From Pleurotus djamor (taxonomy: Eukaryota > Basidiomycota > Agaricomycetes > Agaricales > Pleurotaceae): DNA of 64,000 bases. Position 1 is the stretch's first letter. The number at the start of each line of letters is the position of its first letter. The stretch is from positions 1-64,000 of the forward strand of contig JAPEVF010000108.1 of NCBI GenBank assembly GCA_029747585.1, in the 5' to 3' direction. The notes beneath the pieces were generated by a model. That model saw only the letters and a program-made list of their open reading frames with translations, was not told where the DNA came from and did no database searches. The position numbers were made by a program, and so were the translations under genes. Positions 10,428 through 23,285 of this stretch are shown here, in pieces.

Positions 10428-13400
10428 GCCGGCATCTCCCGTCAGCCCCTATCTACACAGGGAACCAAGGGTTTACTTCCCTCTTCTTTTTCCGCTGATT
10501 GTTCTTGTCGTGAGCTAGTCCGTCCTTATACTTAGCTGGATACGTTTTGAAAACCCGTCAATGTACATAACAGGTTCAAGCCTCAAATTGCTTCGATGAC
10601 CATCACCTAATTCATCATCATTTCATAGAGTTCAAAAGAGTAAAATGCAGCCTAGGTATTCCAGGAAACTGTCACTTCGTGTTTATATCTCTAATTTGTG
10701 GCATTAATGACAAATTAAAGAAACGGAGGATGATAAGAAGGTGTTTCGCATGCCTCTGCAGACTGCAATAGAATGACGCCTACGCCTCCCTGCACCCTCC
10801 TGGATCTTCCTCTCTCTACTCTGCCATTTCATCTTTCTTGTTTGTCCTCTTTTCTGCGTGGCCGTTCCTGCCCCATGATAATCCCCCNTCTCACTCCCCC
10901 CGCACCCCTGGACCGGGGCCAGGGCCCTGGTCATAACGGTGCTATAATCGAGTGGATGCCAGTACTTTCGTAGCATGAGGTTTAAGACGGGATGAAACCC
11001 CAGTGTTGATGTTGAGCCTTCAGCCGACCCCGTTGCTCTTCAGAATCACTGGTAAGTGCCCCGCACTTGATGACTGGACTTCCGCCGTACTGCAGAGCTA
11101 ACCTGTCTATGTCAAAGGTTCGGCTTCCGCGAAGGATTTTGCTCGCCCGCTCTCTCTAATTTGTTCTTACCTAGTCGTAGTTTACATTGTCCTACTTACA
11201 ACAGCCAAATCACGTCGCATTCCAGGAGATTGGCCGCGTCTAAGGAGCCCAAGCGTGTGTACCTGCCTTGATTCTCCCAAATGTCATCAACAATATTTAG
11301 ACGGATACGTCTCGTTCTAGAAATACAATTGGCGAAGGCGAAATATGCTGGCGGGGATACTAGTCAACGGCTGTTTCCGAGGATTGATCTTGGAAGTAAC
11401 CTCGGGTCGGAAATACGTTTCACGAGAGTTAGGAAGTAATCAATTGACAAATCCAAGGCAGGGCGAAGGGAGGGTATGACCTTAAGATGATAGTCTTTTC
11501 CCCAATCTGTCGTCATATCTAGCCTGTTGAACACTTTGACATGTTGTTGGCTACCCCAGAACCATGAGCAGCATCTCCACCCTTTTGATGTGAGTATCCA
11601 TCTTACAACGAAGGGTCGTCGCCAGTGTGCGGCAGCACCAGGAAGCATTATAGAACACAGAAAGGACAAGCATCAACAAATATGTTCTCAAGGTGTATGT
11701 GTACGCGCACCCTGCAATGCGTCGTAACGCGTAATGAAAAGATAAAATCACTCCGGAAAGATGTTGCGACGTGCAGACGTCGGATGCGATTGAGATATGA
11801 TTCAGGACTCGAGAGAGTGGGTGGGAAGGAGGAGAGTGCTCCCTTCGCTTCCTCGATCCCACTCCTCTCATTGCGGTCGTCGCCAGCGTTGTCGCCTTCA
11901 CCGCCGCGGGTGCACCGTGCCAATGACTGCCACCAAACCGTAACACGTTGATTGGGTCATCCTACAAGTCTAACTTGTCATTGTTTTCGGCTGAGCAACG
12001 CGGTGGTAGGCCGTTTATGCAGACCATTTAGCACTGGACACTGTTGTCACTATGTAGTGAGGTCACCATCACTATCACGATTATGAACGACACGGAGGGC
12101 TCACTTTCCTTGGTGAGTGTCATCTTTTCGTGACAGTAGGCCTGAATCCTCCAACACGAAAGGGTCAGTGACATAACTCATAAGGTCTCCGCGTTATGTT
12201 GAGCTGGCTCTTTGTGCACAGAGATCTGACAGCTCGTCGGGCATCAATATCTCAAGTATGTAGGGCATTCGGAAATACGTGCATATGTTTATTAATCTTT
12301 ACAAAGGAGGGTATTCACTTGCAAGGTGCGATCGAGAATAATGGGTGGTGGCGCGAATATCTCCGATCGCACTATAAAAGAGCGAACGTTAACCAAAACT
12401 TGATTCACTTCTTGCTTTCTTACCACCACCATCGACCGACCGTCCTCCCTCATCAACTCCTCTCATCTTACCTCCGACCTCTGCTTCATCGCGTTGTTCG
12501 AACTTCAAAGACGCGTCTCTTCATCCTCCATCCTCCATCCTTCCGTTTTCCTTCCTGCTGTGCCGAGTAGACGCGTACGCGTAGTTGGATTGGGACTGGT
12601 CACTGGGCAGCGCTGGTGGGCGTCGTGCAATCTCATCGAGAACCCCTATCTGCCTGCAAGCGGAAGCATATCTCATCAAACTCGTGCGAACTTGCTTTGA
12701 TCAGTCCAATGTCAGCCAAGCTAAGGGACGACCGCTACTCATACCGAGTCTTCGTTTCNCTTGTGTCCTCTTCATATCTATCTACTCTACCATTGTATAC
12801 CGCCGCTTAGTCCGTTCGCCCCTCTTTTCCCTTTGCTTCGGTCCCCTTCTCCTCCTTGTACCTCTATTTCACTGTTTCGCCTATATCTATCCGATCTCTT
12901 CATCGATCCGTCTGATTTCACTTGCTGCTAGTATATATCTACTCACTCTATCAGTTCTCGCACCGGTTTGGCCGCTTCCCATCCACCTTTCTCTTGCTTC
13001 GCCCCATTCTTAGGTACTGGCTCTCCCCAGCAGGACAGGTCAGGTCCTTACATTCTGTACAGTGACTGACGTCTCCCAGTGCAAACGCTCGTCCCCGAGG
13101 GAAGCAAGCGGGTGGCTACCGGGTCAAGGTGAAGTTGAAGTGAGTGTTTGGTATTGGTACCTGCAGAGAAAAAGGAAAGTTTGTTTTAGGATCACCATCT
13201 CCTCCCCCTCCTCAAGGCCTCAACGTGGTCACACGCTGCTGCGAGCTGTGGTGGTGGTGTGTGACTGAACTTCCTGTCGTCGTTACTTCTCCTATCCTCT
13301 CCCCCCGCTTCCCCCCTTCTTCTTCTTCCTCTCCTCCGTTTACATTCTTCTCTTTGTTACTCCTTTCCCAACTTCCCATACTTACGTGTCACCGAATCGC

Positions 13401-14603
13401 TTGGTACTGTCGACGACTGCGAGTGGATATCGTCGACGACCATCCATCCATCATCATCGTGCATGCATCAGGCTTACTGAAAGCCGTAACGACCGAGCTT
13501 CCATGTCAGTGATATTGTCACCAGGGTGGGTCTCTTTGATTAGGGCTCGTCCTCTCGCAATGAGTCCTGTTCCATTTCACTTTGAACGAAGTAATAATGG
13601 GTTCAGCGGAACGACCGGTCGAAAATATGAACAAGATGTAGAGAGGGCAACGGCCGCATTGTATGTCGGGTATTTTTACCACTATGGTGGGTTTCCAGCT
13701 CCGTGAACGTCACCTTTCTTATTTCATCGGGTTTCTTCTTTGATGTGATTCCCCTTGTTTCGTTCCTCAGTGCAGGCGAATGATGAGTGGAGAGCTTTCG
13801 TCGTCCAATCAAAATCGTGATACTTAAGTACTTCATCGCGAAATGATGCATGATGCATGATGGCGAAAAATTGACAGGTTTTACTCAGGACCGACACCTC
13901 TTTTTCTGGGGGACGACCTCGGTGACGACGACGTGGTGCAAGTCACCCTCAAGGCCTCACTTATCTTCTCAAGTTATTCGGTTGCTATCGCGGGTGAGAT
14001 GTTTTATCGAGGGGGGCGATGGATGAAAGCCTCCGAAACTCGAAGTTTTGGCCTGAATTGGACCCGTGATCCCTTGACACAGAAAATAACATCACAGCAT
14101 CGATGATACTCGTAGCGCCATCGCTCGCTGAGGAAACGACAAACTCCCGAGGCCCCTGGTCTGGAGGCTTGCAGTGTACGGACGAGTAGCGGTTTAGGCA
14201 AGCAAACTGCTGATTTCTGTTGGAATGATTTGATTTTTTATTGGCTGGAGAGAGGAACAGAAAATTCAGCAGTTGCAAGTCGTCATAGCAACAGTACCAT
14301 TTCCGGGCTGACCGACACAGGGAACCAGTCCGTTGGTTCTCCCCACGCACGAGATCACTTCAAATAGTTTGACCGCTGCCATCATATTCCTCCTCCCCCT
14401 TCCTCCTCTTTTCCAGGCCCTTTCTCCTCTTTTCCCTTGTGAGTCCCCCGGCGAACTCAGNTTTTTTTTTTTTCCTTTGGTTCTGACTTCGTTCTAGTCG
14501 TTCTTTCCGTGCCAGGCTGCACCCTCTAGCACCTTTTCCTTGTGATCTGCACTTGGTCTTCCACACTCTTTGAAGCAGGCTTTTTTATTTCAAGCTCTTG
14601 AAA
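10428..14603. other. 4.2-kb stretch without a recognisable protein gene
   Basis: Reading both strands I find no protein with family-like sequence. The open frames here (for example 11551-11946 minus and 12196-13706 plus) are low-complexity and overlap on opposite strands. The part after 12.38 kb is strongly pyrimidine-rich on the plus strand. It could hold a non-coding transcript or the upstream leader of the ferritin-like gene. Ns occur at 10888 and 14461, both beside homopolymers. Confidence 0.5.
12373..12379 (+). promoter_or_regulatory. TATAAAA core promoter candidate without a matching CDS
   Basis: A strong TATAAAA is followed about 30-60 bp later by a C/T-rich tract (CTTGCTTTCTTACCACCACC), the usual fungal initiation layout. 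No convincing coding sequence follows until 14604. Confidence 0.4.
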
Positions 14604-16034
14604 ATGCGTTACTCTTCTTTCCTCGCTTTGGCTGTGTCAGCCCTCGTTTCTGCGGCCCCGGCCCGCTTTTCCAAACGTGCGGACGCCGATATCTTGGTTT
14701 TCAGTGAGTTATTTCTCGTGGGCGGTAAAACGTTCGTTTCTGACGAGTTGTAGAATTCGCGGATGTGCTCGAGCAATTGGAGTCTCAGTTCTACGCCCAA
14801 GCCCTTGCAAAATTCCAGGACCAAGATTTTATCACGGCTGGATTCGCTTCGAGTCAGGTTCCCATCGAACAGTTCAAGAACATCCAACAAGATGAGGCTA
14901 CTCACTCCGTTGTCCTCCAGGTGTGCAGCCTTCCCCGAGAAAATATTTCCAGTCATCTGTATCTAACATTGTTTCATAGGCTGCATTGAAGGGCTTTGGT
15001 GCTGAGCCAGTAACGACCTGTCAATTCGACTTCTCGTCCGTTTTGACCGACGTTGCTACCATGGCTGCGACCGCACGTGTCGTTGAGAACGTCGGAGTCA
15101 GCGCCTACCTCGGCGGTGCCACCCTCCTTACGGACCCAGTTCTGTTGACCGCCGCTGGCTCCATCTTGACCGTTGAGGCTCGTCACCAGACGATTCTCAA
15201 CGTTCTCTCTGGAACGGGTACTTCCATCCCCTCGGCCTTCGATATCGCCATGACTCCCAGCGAAATCTTGGCCCTCGCTGGTCCCTTCATCTCTGGCTGC
15301 GATCTTGGTATTCCTGGTAGGTCTTCCTGATGATTTTGCGTTGCCCTGATTACTTACATTGTTCTCAAAGCCAATCCTTCGCTTACTATCACCAACACCG
15401 GTGTTGCCGCTCCTGGTACCCTGTTGACGTTCTCTTCATCCGCGATCAACGGTTCCACTGACGTGAGTGTTCAGATATTTGATTTTTACAAGCTCTTAAT
15501 TTACCTTCATTCTTACAGGGCCTCTTCTGTCAAATGCTCATCGGTGGTGCCCCGATGTCCATTCCTCTCCCCCTCAGCGAGTGCATCGTTCCCCCAGGCA
15601 TCAACGGCCCCGTCGCTATCTGGGTTACCAAGGATGGTCAGCCCCTTCTCAACAACGTCCGTGATCGTGCCACCACCCAACTCGTTGCTGGACCCACATA
15701 CGCCTTCATCGACACGCAACCCCAATTGATGGGCCAGATGTTCAAGTCCACCAGCGGTGGTAGCGCTACGGTAGCTCCTTCATCCACGACCACCGAGACG
15801 ATCTCCCCTGATGCCGCCTCGTCCATCATTGCCAACGCCTCCGCTACCGCTGCCCCTTCGGCTGAGTCCGCCGCCGCCTCGTCCGTTTCCGATTCGGCTG
15901 CCGCAGCTGCCCCCACTGAGCCCGTAGCCAACGCTGCCTCTGCACCTCTCACTGCTTCCTCAGGTGGACCCAACACCGAAACCGGCCCTTCTGCCGACGG
16001 TGCTATTACCGTCAACGGCTGGTCAAACATCTAA
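14604..16034 (+). CDS. Secreted ferritin-like domain protein (Rds1-like)
   Basis: Five exons: 14604-14703, 14754-14920, 14980-15316, 15371-15462 and 15519-16034, giving 403 aa. A signal peptide is clear (MRYSSFLALAVSALVSAAPA) followed by a possible KR processing site. The ferritin_2-type helices follow (FADVLEQLESQFYAQALAKF, FKNIQQDEATHSVVLQ, LTVEARHQTILNVLSG) with the Glu and His residues expected for a di-metal four-helix bundle. A second domain of small beta type (PSLTITNTGVAAPGTLL) and a long Ala/Ser/Thr-rich, probably O-glycosylated tail end the protein. Relatives in fungi are described as stress- or nutrient-responsive surface proteins such as Rds1. No enzymatic activity can be claimed. 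A poly-T run and pyrimidine-rich leader precede the ATG. Confidence 0.88.
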
Positions 16035-16484
16035 TTGAATTGGATGTTAGATATCGGTTCTCGGTCTCTTCTTTCACGCCAATTCGAAGCATAGGCTCCT
16101 TTATGGACTTTTCTCTGCACGCTCGGACTATAGAAGCATTTATATACAAGAAGCTGCCTTTGTGACGCATTTTTATACCTTGTTATACGTTGGCTGCTCT
16201 CAGCTGCACTTCGCAAGTGAAGTTGTGCTAATTTTATTACCCCTCCCTTTCGTTGTAATCTTTATTGGGCTTCTGGGAAGGTATTCAAGGACATTTCCAA
16301 CCATAAGTGCCGCGCGTGCATTGCACCTGCTGAGTGATAATCTCGTTTCGTCACCGTCTCGCAAGGTGACAACCATAAATATCATAAGCGGTAGTACGAA
16401 AGCATTCCAAGCGACATCAAATCCGATTAGGGTATAACAACAGTAACTAAGTTTGTGGATGGCATCAGAGACGTAGACCACCGT
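16035..16484. other. Convergent 3' flanks
   Basis: Spacer between the ends of the ferritin-like gene and the EAF gene. Holds only presumed 3' UTRs. Confidence 0.5.
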
Positions 16485-17910
16485 CTAATCGTCGTCAGTA
16501 TCATCACTTGATGTATAATCATCCTCATCCTGACTGGGATATCCTTGCAGTCCATTTTCAGTCTTCTTTGCGAATTCTTCAAGTGACATGGGTACTCCCG
16601 AGCGAGGGGGCTCGGGATCTGACATATCCTCATCCTCCGCTCCGAGCTGTTCGTCCATTTCGGCTTCAAGATCATTCAAATCGATATCGAAGCGCTCCTC
16701 TTCAGGCTCAACTATTTCGANGTGAGAAGGTATAGCAGGTGTAGTTGCTACAGGTTCCCAGTCGCTTTCTTCATCAGAATCCGCTATTGCTGGATCTTCC
16801 TGTACAGGCACAGGAGCAGGTGGGAGAGAAAAGCTTGATGTACTCCCAGGCAGTGCAAGGCCTCCTCCGGAAGATGATGTAGATGCTGTTTGGCCTTTAG
16901 GTTTCACCGCGATGGAAGGAGTTCCAAAATCAAACACTTCTTCATCGGCGTAGACCGTCGTGGGGGGTGCGGGGACTGGAGGTGGTGGGCGATTCTGAGG
17001 GACAGACTTACTCTTCGTTTGCGAGGGTTTGAGTCGTGGAGGAGGTATCTTTGGTTTCGCCTTGGTTTTGAGCGGTAGTGGCAGAGGTGGCGACACTGGT
17101 TTAGAAGGCAAGGAAATTGTNGGCTCGGACGGAGGCTTCTTGTAAGTTGGTAATANGTCCTCTTGTTCATCCGCATCGCCATCGTCTAGCATGTTTTCAA
17201 GCTCAGCCTCCAGATCGTCTATAGGACCAGCAGCATTAGAGAGAGGCACTGGNGTGGGTGGTAGTGCTGTATGACATGGTTTAACCTTGGTGTGNATGGA
17301 TCANGGCGAGNGGACGTACGGGATGCAGAAGGTTGACGTCGACTAGATGACGCAGTCTTCTTGTCNTGNTTNAGGGCGACACATGANTCNAGTTTCTCNA
17401 GCGTNAATGTCTGAGAAGACTATGATGAATGTATCCNCGAAGAGAGGCGAGTCACTTACCCCAGTTTCCTCGTCATATATTAGAACGCAGTCGAACTCCT
17501 TGGCCGGCTCTTCGGTTCCAAGGAAGATAAACGCCTCCCCTTCCTTCAAGATGCGTCAATTACTTATTCTGAGACAGGGTTTGGCAGTATTGACCTGGGT
17601 GCTAGGGAGCTCCACGGAGACGGTAGTCGCCTCCTTCCCTCGGTTCACATCAATGCTTCCAGGCCTTGAGTTATCTACAGAAGGCGGTTTGAAGTTGTCT
17701 GTACGACGGCGGGTATTCAGTAATCGCAGGCTCCCTACGAAGCTTGAAGCACTCACACCGAAATGAATAGAAGTCGCGAGACGGCAAGTTCGAACGCTTG
17801 GTGGGTGCTGGGGCACCCTTGCGGGCTTTGAGCGCCCTTGACAGCGAGCTCCCGACGCTGACCCTGTGTCGCCCAGAGGCGGGCATCCAGGAACTATTTG
17901 CAGTCGCCAT
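16485..17910 (-). CDS. EAF-type transcription elongation factor (ELL-associated factor)
   Basis: Five exons: 17910-17757, 17698-17595, 17543-17460, 17410-17320 and 17266-16485, giving 404 aa. The N-terminal EAF domain is spread over exons 1-4: RHRVSVGSSLSR, FRYNFKPPSVDN, VELPSTQEGEAFIFLG, EFDCVLIYDEETG, then TLTLEKLES. The rest is Pro-rich, then strongly acidic (FDIDLNDLEAEMDEQLGAEDEDMSD) with an acidic last exon end. In S. pombe and metazoa, EAF binds ELL and stimulates RNA polymerase II elongation in the nucleus. The acidic C-terminus fits a transactivation region. An in-frame Met at 17970 could extend the start by 20 residues. Ns in exon 4 and elsewhere leave the frame intact, so they are real ambiguous bases here. 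Confidence 0.85.
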
Positions 17911-18102
17911 GGAGGATGGTGACGGCAGGAAAGGAAGAAGAGGTGGGTGACCGTCTGGTGACGATACCAAAGAATGTTAGGCTTTGATCGGTTGTTTACT
18001 TCCGAGACCCTGAGATAAACACACAAAAACCCTCCACGGAACATATTTTATGTTACAACAAGCCAATGTCTCTGGTTCTATGAGTAGAGTGTCTGAGCAG
18101 TA

Positions 18103-20969
18103 TTATACGACATATCGGAACCTAATATCCCCAAGCCTCTTTTCTATCTCCTTCAAATCCATGTTTTTCTCCAGACCGGCCCTCTGGACATCTGAAGCGA
18201 CTTCCCCGCCGTGGAACGCAGCAAGCCATGAGTATACATGGAACCCTCTCCTGGGAACACCCAGTGGAAGCTTGGGGACAAACAAACCCGCAATTAACCC
18301 AAGAAGCATAACAATAAGAACAAAAGCGACCATCAACGGCCAATCAATGTGGGCACTCGAGAGGACCAAGTCGTCGAATGATCTTCCAACAATATCACCG
18401 GACCCGGCGAAGTAAGGTAAGACATTTGTAGCATCGGCTACTGCTCGTGCCTGTCCGAAGAGGTCTGCGGACAGTTCGGTGTATCCTCGACTTGGTCGAC
18501 CTCCGTCGCCGTCACGACTGGCAAACGTCATGATCTAGAATCGTGGGCGTGAGTACGGAGTGACCGAGAAACCATGACGAGAAAACTCACCGTGGGGGAT
18601 GGGACATAATACGAATCTCTGCCGTTATCCTAACAAGTTGTTTCAGTTGAGCAGAACAACTTAGGCCAACCGTCCGAGACATACCTTGAGCATCTGGTTC
18701 ACGGAGTTTCCATGTGCGACTTCATAGATCATTGGCATGGCGGTCGAGTTCAACGCCCGCCCCACGTTTTTCAATGTCTCCCCCTTCATCTTCTCAAAGT
18801 CCATCAAGCTGGAGACCTGGTTGGACTTGCTGATGATTTTGGTTGAACTGGGCGACCCGTAACTCGAGTTGTAGGTCTCAACGACGTATGGTTCGTAGAG
18901 CTCTAAGCACATAGCACCGTCGTACCCGACTCGGGTTTCTTGACCTGTCGCATCGGGAAGGGAGTCTTCGCTGTAACGCAGGAATCTACCGTTTGGCGCA
19001 TAACTTGTGTTGAGTCGAACGAGTATGGCTTCGAGTGTGACAAAACCATCGCCTTCCTCTCCCATTGATAGAGGGGTGCTCATGAAGCTGTGAGCGACTC
19101 CGTTGTCGTAGAACATAGCTGTAAAACGTGGATTAACGACGGTGAAGTTGACGACTTCTGTGACTTACCTCTGTGGGCGACCTCGTCGAAATTCACGCCC
19201 TCAACGACATCGGTACCCAATGCTCTGGTCAGATTCAACGGCTGCTCGAAAATGGCGGGTAGGTCCCTTTTGAAGTACGAGAACAAGTTACGCAATGTCT
19301 CCCGGGGAGTGAACATGTAGGTCATGTTATTCAACGAACGGGGAACACTGGTAGAATACACGATCAGGTTGGGCTCGTCAACTAATGTGAGGGACTTACA
19401 TGTTCGTGGGGTTATTGGCTTTCAGGCAGTGGATTCGGATGCCCCACTTCGGATATCTGCATGCCAACTGAGGACTGGGATCTTACGGAAATATGTGGAA
19501 GATGACACACCTGATCAGCGTTCCTGGTTCAACACTAGTGACTGCGGCTCGTCCATTCTCAAAAGTGGTATTGCTAGTCTGAATGTCCGGGGTCGTCATA
19601 TTGCCTTCAAGAGTGCCGAACCCGCGCCCATTAGCTAAGAACTGAGAGCGTGTACTCTCTGCGAAGTAGACAGAATCGCTTTCCCACTCAAAAGTCACTG
19701 CTGGTGGTAGTCCTCCGTGCTCAGAAAATGGTGCGAGCGTCCAGGTGATATCGTAAGACTGCAAAGGTTCGACTAAGTTTACGGCCAACAAAAAACTGCA
19801 TGATACTCACATTAAATTCCGCTTGGAGAACCTCCGCGCGACTGAGATCGGCTTCCGATAGGTCACCTTTAACGGCTACCTCCCGGAAATTCACATATTG
19901 ATGCTGCCAAAAGCTTAAGTTCCAAGAGACTGGGACAGAGACGATCAATGACGCACTCACATTGACTGAGGTGGAAATCCCGACTATTCTCCCAAGTATG
20001 AAGGTTAAACTCGCGGCAACCATTACGAGGAATAGAAAATAGACGACATAAAATGACCAAAATCTCGGACTAAAGACGCGAAGCATTGGTCACAATCAGC
20101 ACTTCGCCATGAGCCTTGAGGTAACTCACTCATATCCAGAGCGCTTTCGACGTGAAGTACCGCTATACTGCCATCTTGTTCGGAGGACTCGGATAGCTGT
20201 CCAGGCGCTGGTCGAATCTGCAGAGGCTGCAGCAAGATCTCGCAGTCGTACACCAGGCTGGTCCGAATCACGACTTTGATGAATGAGGGTTGCCCATGCT
20301 GGACACAAAATGGGGGTGAACTTTACGCGATCGATAAGTGAAAAAAAAAACACGTACTGGCAGCTTCTAAAAGCGCCCTCCCCAAATTCAGCAGACTCAG
20401 GCCCAAAGATACGCCCACAACGCCACATGCAATGCCAACAACCAAACGACTCCAAAAAAGGGTTTTGTCGCGTGCAATCAGAACAAAGACCATCATTACT
20501 GGGTACGCAAGGAGACATAGGAGAACATGGATGATGAGGAGTTTCCAATCTGGCGGTTCGTAGGATGAGGAAAAGGGATGTTTCCGCCCGCGCTCGTTCT
20601 CGGGACGACGGGCGAAGTACGGAGTTGCAGGGGTATTGAGGAACGAGTCATCTGACACTGCGGATACCACAGGTTTTAGCCTGTTCTTATCTTCGTCGTA
20701 TGGGTCGTAATTTGAATGCTGAAGGGGTATATACTGAGGGCGGTTGGCCGAGCTGGGCCGAAATNGGGCGAGGTCCCCCCGGCGCNGGCNACGGAGGACG
20801 TCGGTCGGCGGGCACTGAGCAGAGGGGCACTTGATGAAGGGGGATCGTTCATTTGGGAAGAGTATGGATCGAAGTCGTAGCTCTGACCATACTGAGGAGT
20901 TGTGGGGGCAGGGGAGACCGGGGCATAGAAAATGGTGTTGTCAGTCGGCCTAGGAGAGTATGGGGGCAT
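18103..20969 (-). CDS. Multi-pass glycosylated membrane protein, unknown function
   Basis: Ten exons: 20969-20358, 20298-20130, 20069-19961, 19903-19811, 19758-19511, 19456-19400, 19347-19169, 19118-18685, 18629-18591 and 18534-18103. Three hydrophobic helices lie in the N-terminal third (KLLIIHVLLCLLAYPVMMVF, LVVGIACGVVGVSLGLSLLN, FYVVYFLFLVMVAASLTFIL) and one near the C-terminus (LMVAFVLIVMLLGLIAGLF). The large segment between helices 3 and 4 has many N-glycosylation sequons (NMT, NTT, NLT, NTS, NSS, NST), so it is probably extracellular or lumenal. The N-terminal tail is Pro-rich and cytosolic by inference. I know similar proteins only as uncharacterised basidiomycete sequences. Exon 1 carries a frame jump at the Ns at 20764-20790, most likely an assembly error. 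Confidence 0.82.
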
Positions 20970-21856
20970 CCAGTCCGACGGTAGATAACCCAGGCGAAGA
21001 TAGTTGTGATGGGGGGAAGGGGAAAGGGAGCGTAAAGTCGAGCTAGGGCAGAGGTACTAATATAAAGTGTCGGACGGGCGATGTCCTGCCAACATGAACA
21101 AGCATGGAGGCGCTAGTTATGTACGGAATCGATTGATTGAAGAAGGTACAAAAATAAGGCAAGGGGATCAACAAGGCAGCTGCTGTCTTGGCTGCCCCGT
21201 CCCTGCAGGGGATGGTGATCTAGGTCGCTTCTTCCGAACTCCTAAATTCAGCGAATGCTGGACATGCACCGCTGTAAGTTACAGAAACTGCTGAGCCTGG
21301 AGGTCGATAAACACAGAGAGTAGTTGGTGGGCCGGCCCTCCTGTTCTTGGGAGTAAAGAAGGAAGGAAACACTATGATGCACAAATGATGTGCGTTGCTT
21401 CCATTGCCGCTGAGAATCTGAGAATGCGAAATCAACGGAGATGAGATACGAAGATTTACTTCTTTGCCACGGCGACGCGCATGGATTTCCAGACGATCTG
21501 AGAGAACTTACGAGAATTCTTTGCTAAGGACAAGGAGATAGCATCATTCTGATCCTCAATTACGGAACACTAGTACACTGAACGGAAGGAGGATGAGAGT
21601 TGGGGAGATGCCTCAAGCATCCGGTAATCTGGCCCCTGGCTCAGCGTGGACGGCTCTAACCTTGTTATTTGAACCCTCAGCGGTACCGAGGAGGATCAAC
21701 AGCGCGGGGACTCAAGTGTGCATAGCCATTGCAAAATTGCATTTCTCGATGCTATACAGGTGTTCCTGATCGTTCGCGGCTCAGCGGTGGGATGTTCCTG
21801 GAGGATGCGGCGGTGGCATAATGCACAACAAGTGAGCATGACGATGGGGTCGCCCA
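20970..21856. other. Intergenic, about 0.9 kb
   Basis: Lies between the tad1 3' end and the 5' end of the membrane-protein gene. It must hold that gene's promoter. No other gene is seen. Confidence 0.5.
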
Positions 21857-23285
21857 TCACTGCTGGCTTGCACGCACACCTGCCCGAGTGAAGTTCTCCC
21901 ACTCACTTCCACTGCGGATCCAGCCACAAAACGGTCCTGATTCACCCTGTAAACGTTCTTTAACAGCTTGATACTCGACCACAGCCGCCTTCGCAGCACA
22001 GTAAGTCGTGGCGTCGCTGGGTACTCTCCAATGAGTCAGGTCAAATCGAAAATGAAGAACTCACTCGGTGGGTTCAAGCCCTCGGGCCAATGAAGCCTTT
22101 TCGAAAAGGTTGAATAAAGCCAGTTTCGATAAGCTCGGCCTAGTGAGACATCCGCAACAAACTCTGTTTAAACCTTGTACAAGTGGGCGCAGATGAGATG
22201 AAGACTTGCCTTGACTTCTCTCTGTGGCGGTGTTTGGGCGATACCCCTCGCTTCATTCCATTGATCAAGACTTCTGGAAAGGTGGGCGAATCCGCTACCC
22301 AGCAAAGAGCTGAACAATCATTAGCTTCACATTCTAGTGAAAATCAGCGAGAAGTAACCGACATTCATTGCAGGAACCTTTCGAATCTGGTTTGGACGAG
22401 TGACGGAAAGGAACCGAGGTGAAAAGGATTTCAGGACGAGCGAGGCAAAAAGGACCGGGCAGATCTGTGGCGTGGTCAATTATCGAGGGAGTGACAGCGC
22501 GCGCTATACACGCGCCCACATACCATCGAGAGGTTCCAAGCGACCCGCAAATGCTCTCATACAATCATCCCGGATCGCCCCATGCATAGTCTCCGGTACA
22601 TCACCAATGATGATCTGGGAGATATAGATGGGATGAAACAATCGCGAGGCGAGTGCACCTTGAAATCCCAATACATTCCATCTGGCTATCTTGTCGCTGC
22701 ATGACATGGATGTAGTTGGTGGCGAATCAGCCCTTCCTGGTTTCGTGCGCAATACACCGTAAAGAGAGTAATTGTCTCGTCCTCTTGAAGCTACGTTTTT
22801 GTTCGCAGGAAGTCTGATCGTCGAATCCTTCAATGTCGCCATCGTTTCATCTTGGATCGATGCAAGATACCGCGTCGACGCGTCCCCGCCTAAGATAGCT
22901 GAGCTACTAGCTATCCCAAAATCGATAATAACGTACAAGGTAGAGTTGACACGTAGAACTGCACCACGACGCCAGGCTTCAACCGGAGCTTTCCAGTATC
23001 TTCNGCAATCCAATCCGAATCGCGGTTCGTTGCTTCTTGTAGAAACCAGCGGGCAGCCCCGCGACGAGATAAGACCTCCGCGTGGCTATCGTGAAGAGCC
23101 TCTCCACATAGAGGGCGCCTCGAGTCTGGCAAGCACTTCGTTCCACTTGCAAGTGATATTATCTTTTCACCCATATCAGGATGGAAAAGTAGAAATGCAG
23201 CGATGACGGTGAATTGCCCATCTGGCGGGCAGNNTCGCAGCTTCGAGTATAGGTTATGGATAAGGGTGACATGATCGTCAGCCAT
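21857..23285 (-). CDS. tad1: tRNA-specific adenosine deaminase Tad1 (ADAT1)
   Basis: Six exons: 23285-22937, 22889-22524, 22464-22378, 22333-22210, 22139-22065 and 22016-21857, giving 386 aa, near the yeast length. The deaminase zinc site is complete: [12 protein letters not shown] (His and catalytic Glu), STLPCGDAS with its Cys coded across the first splice, and [15 protein letters not shown] (second Cys). C-terminal hallmarks follow: [22 protein letters not shown] and [12 protein letters not shown]. The enzyme converts A37 to inosine next to the anticodon of eukaryotic tRNA-Ala. One junction (22209-22140) needs a GC donor (AG|GCAAGT) to give the family sequence [13 protein letters not shown] alternative nearby loses two residues. 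Two Ns at 23233-23234 do not break the frame. Confidence 0.92.

Noticed and set aside
12196..13706. Several open frames of 60-140 codons
   Set aside because: They overlap in different frames, are low-complexity and match no known family.
19382..19399. An 18-bp mini-intron (GTAAGT...ATTAG) in the membrane-protein gene
   Set aside because: It would keep frame, but the acceptor at 19348 gives a normal 52-bp intron, also in frame, and a protein (NIVPRSLNNMTYMFTPRE) closer to what I expect for the family.
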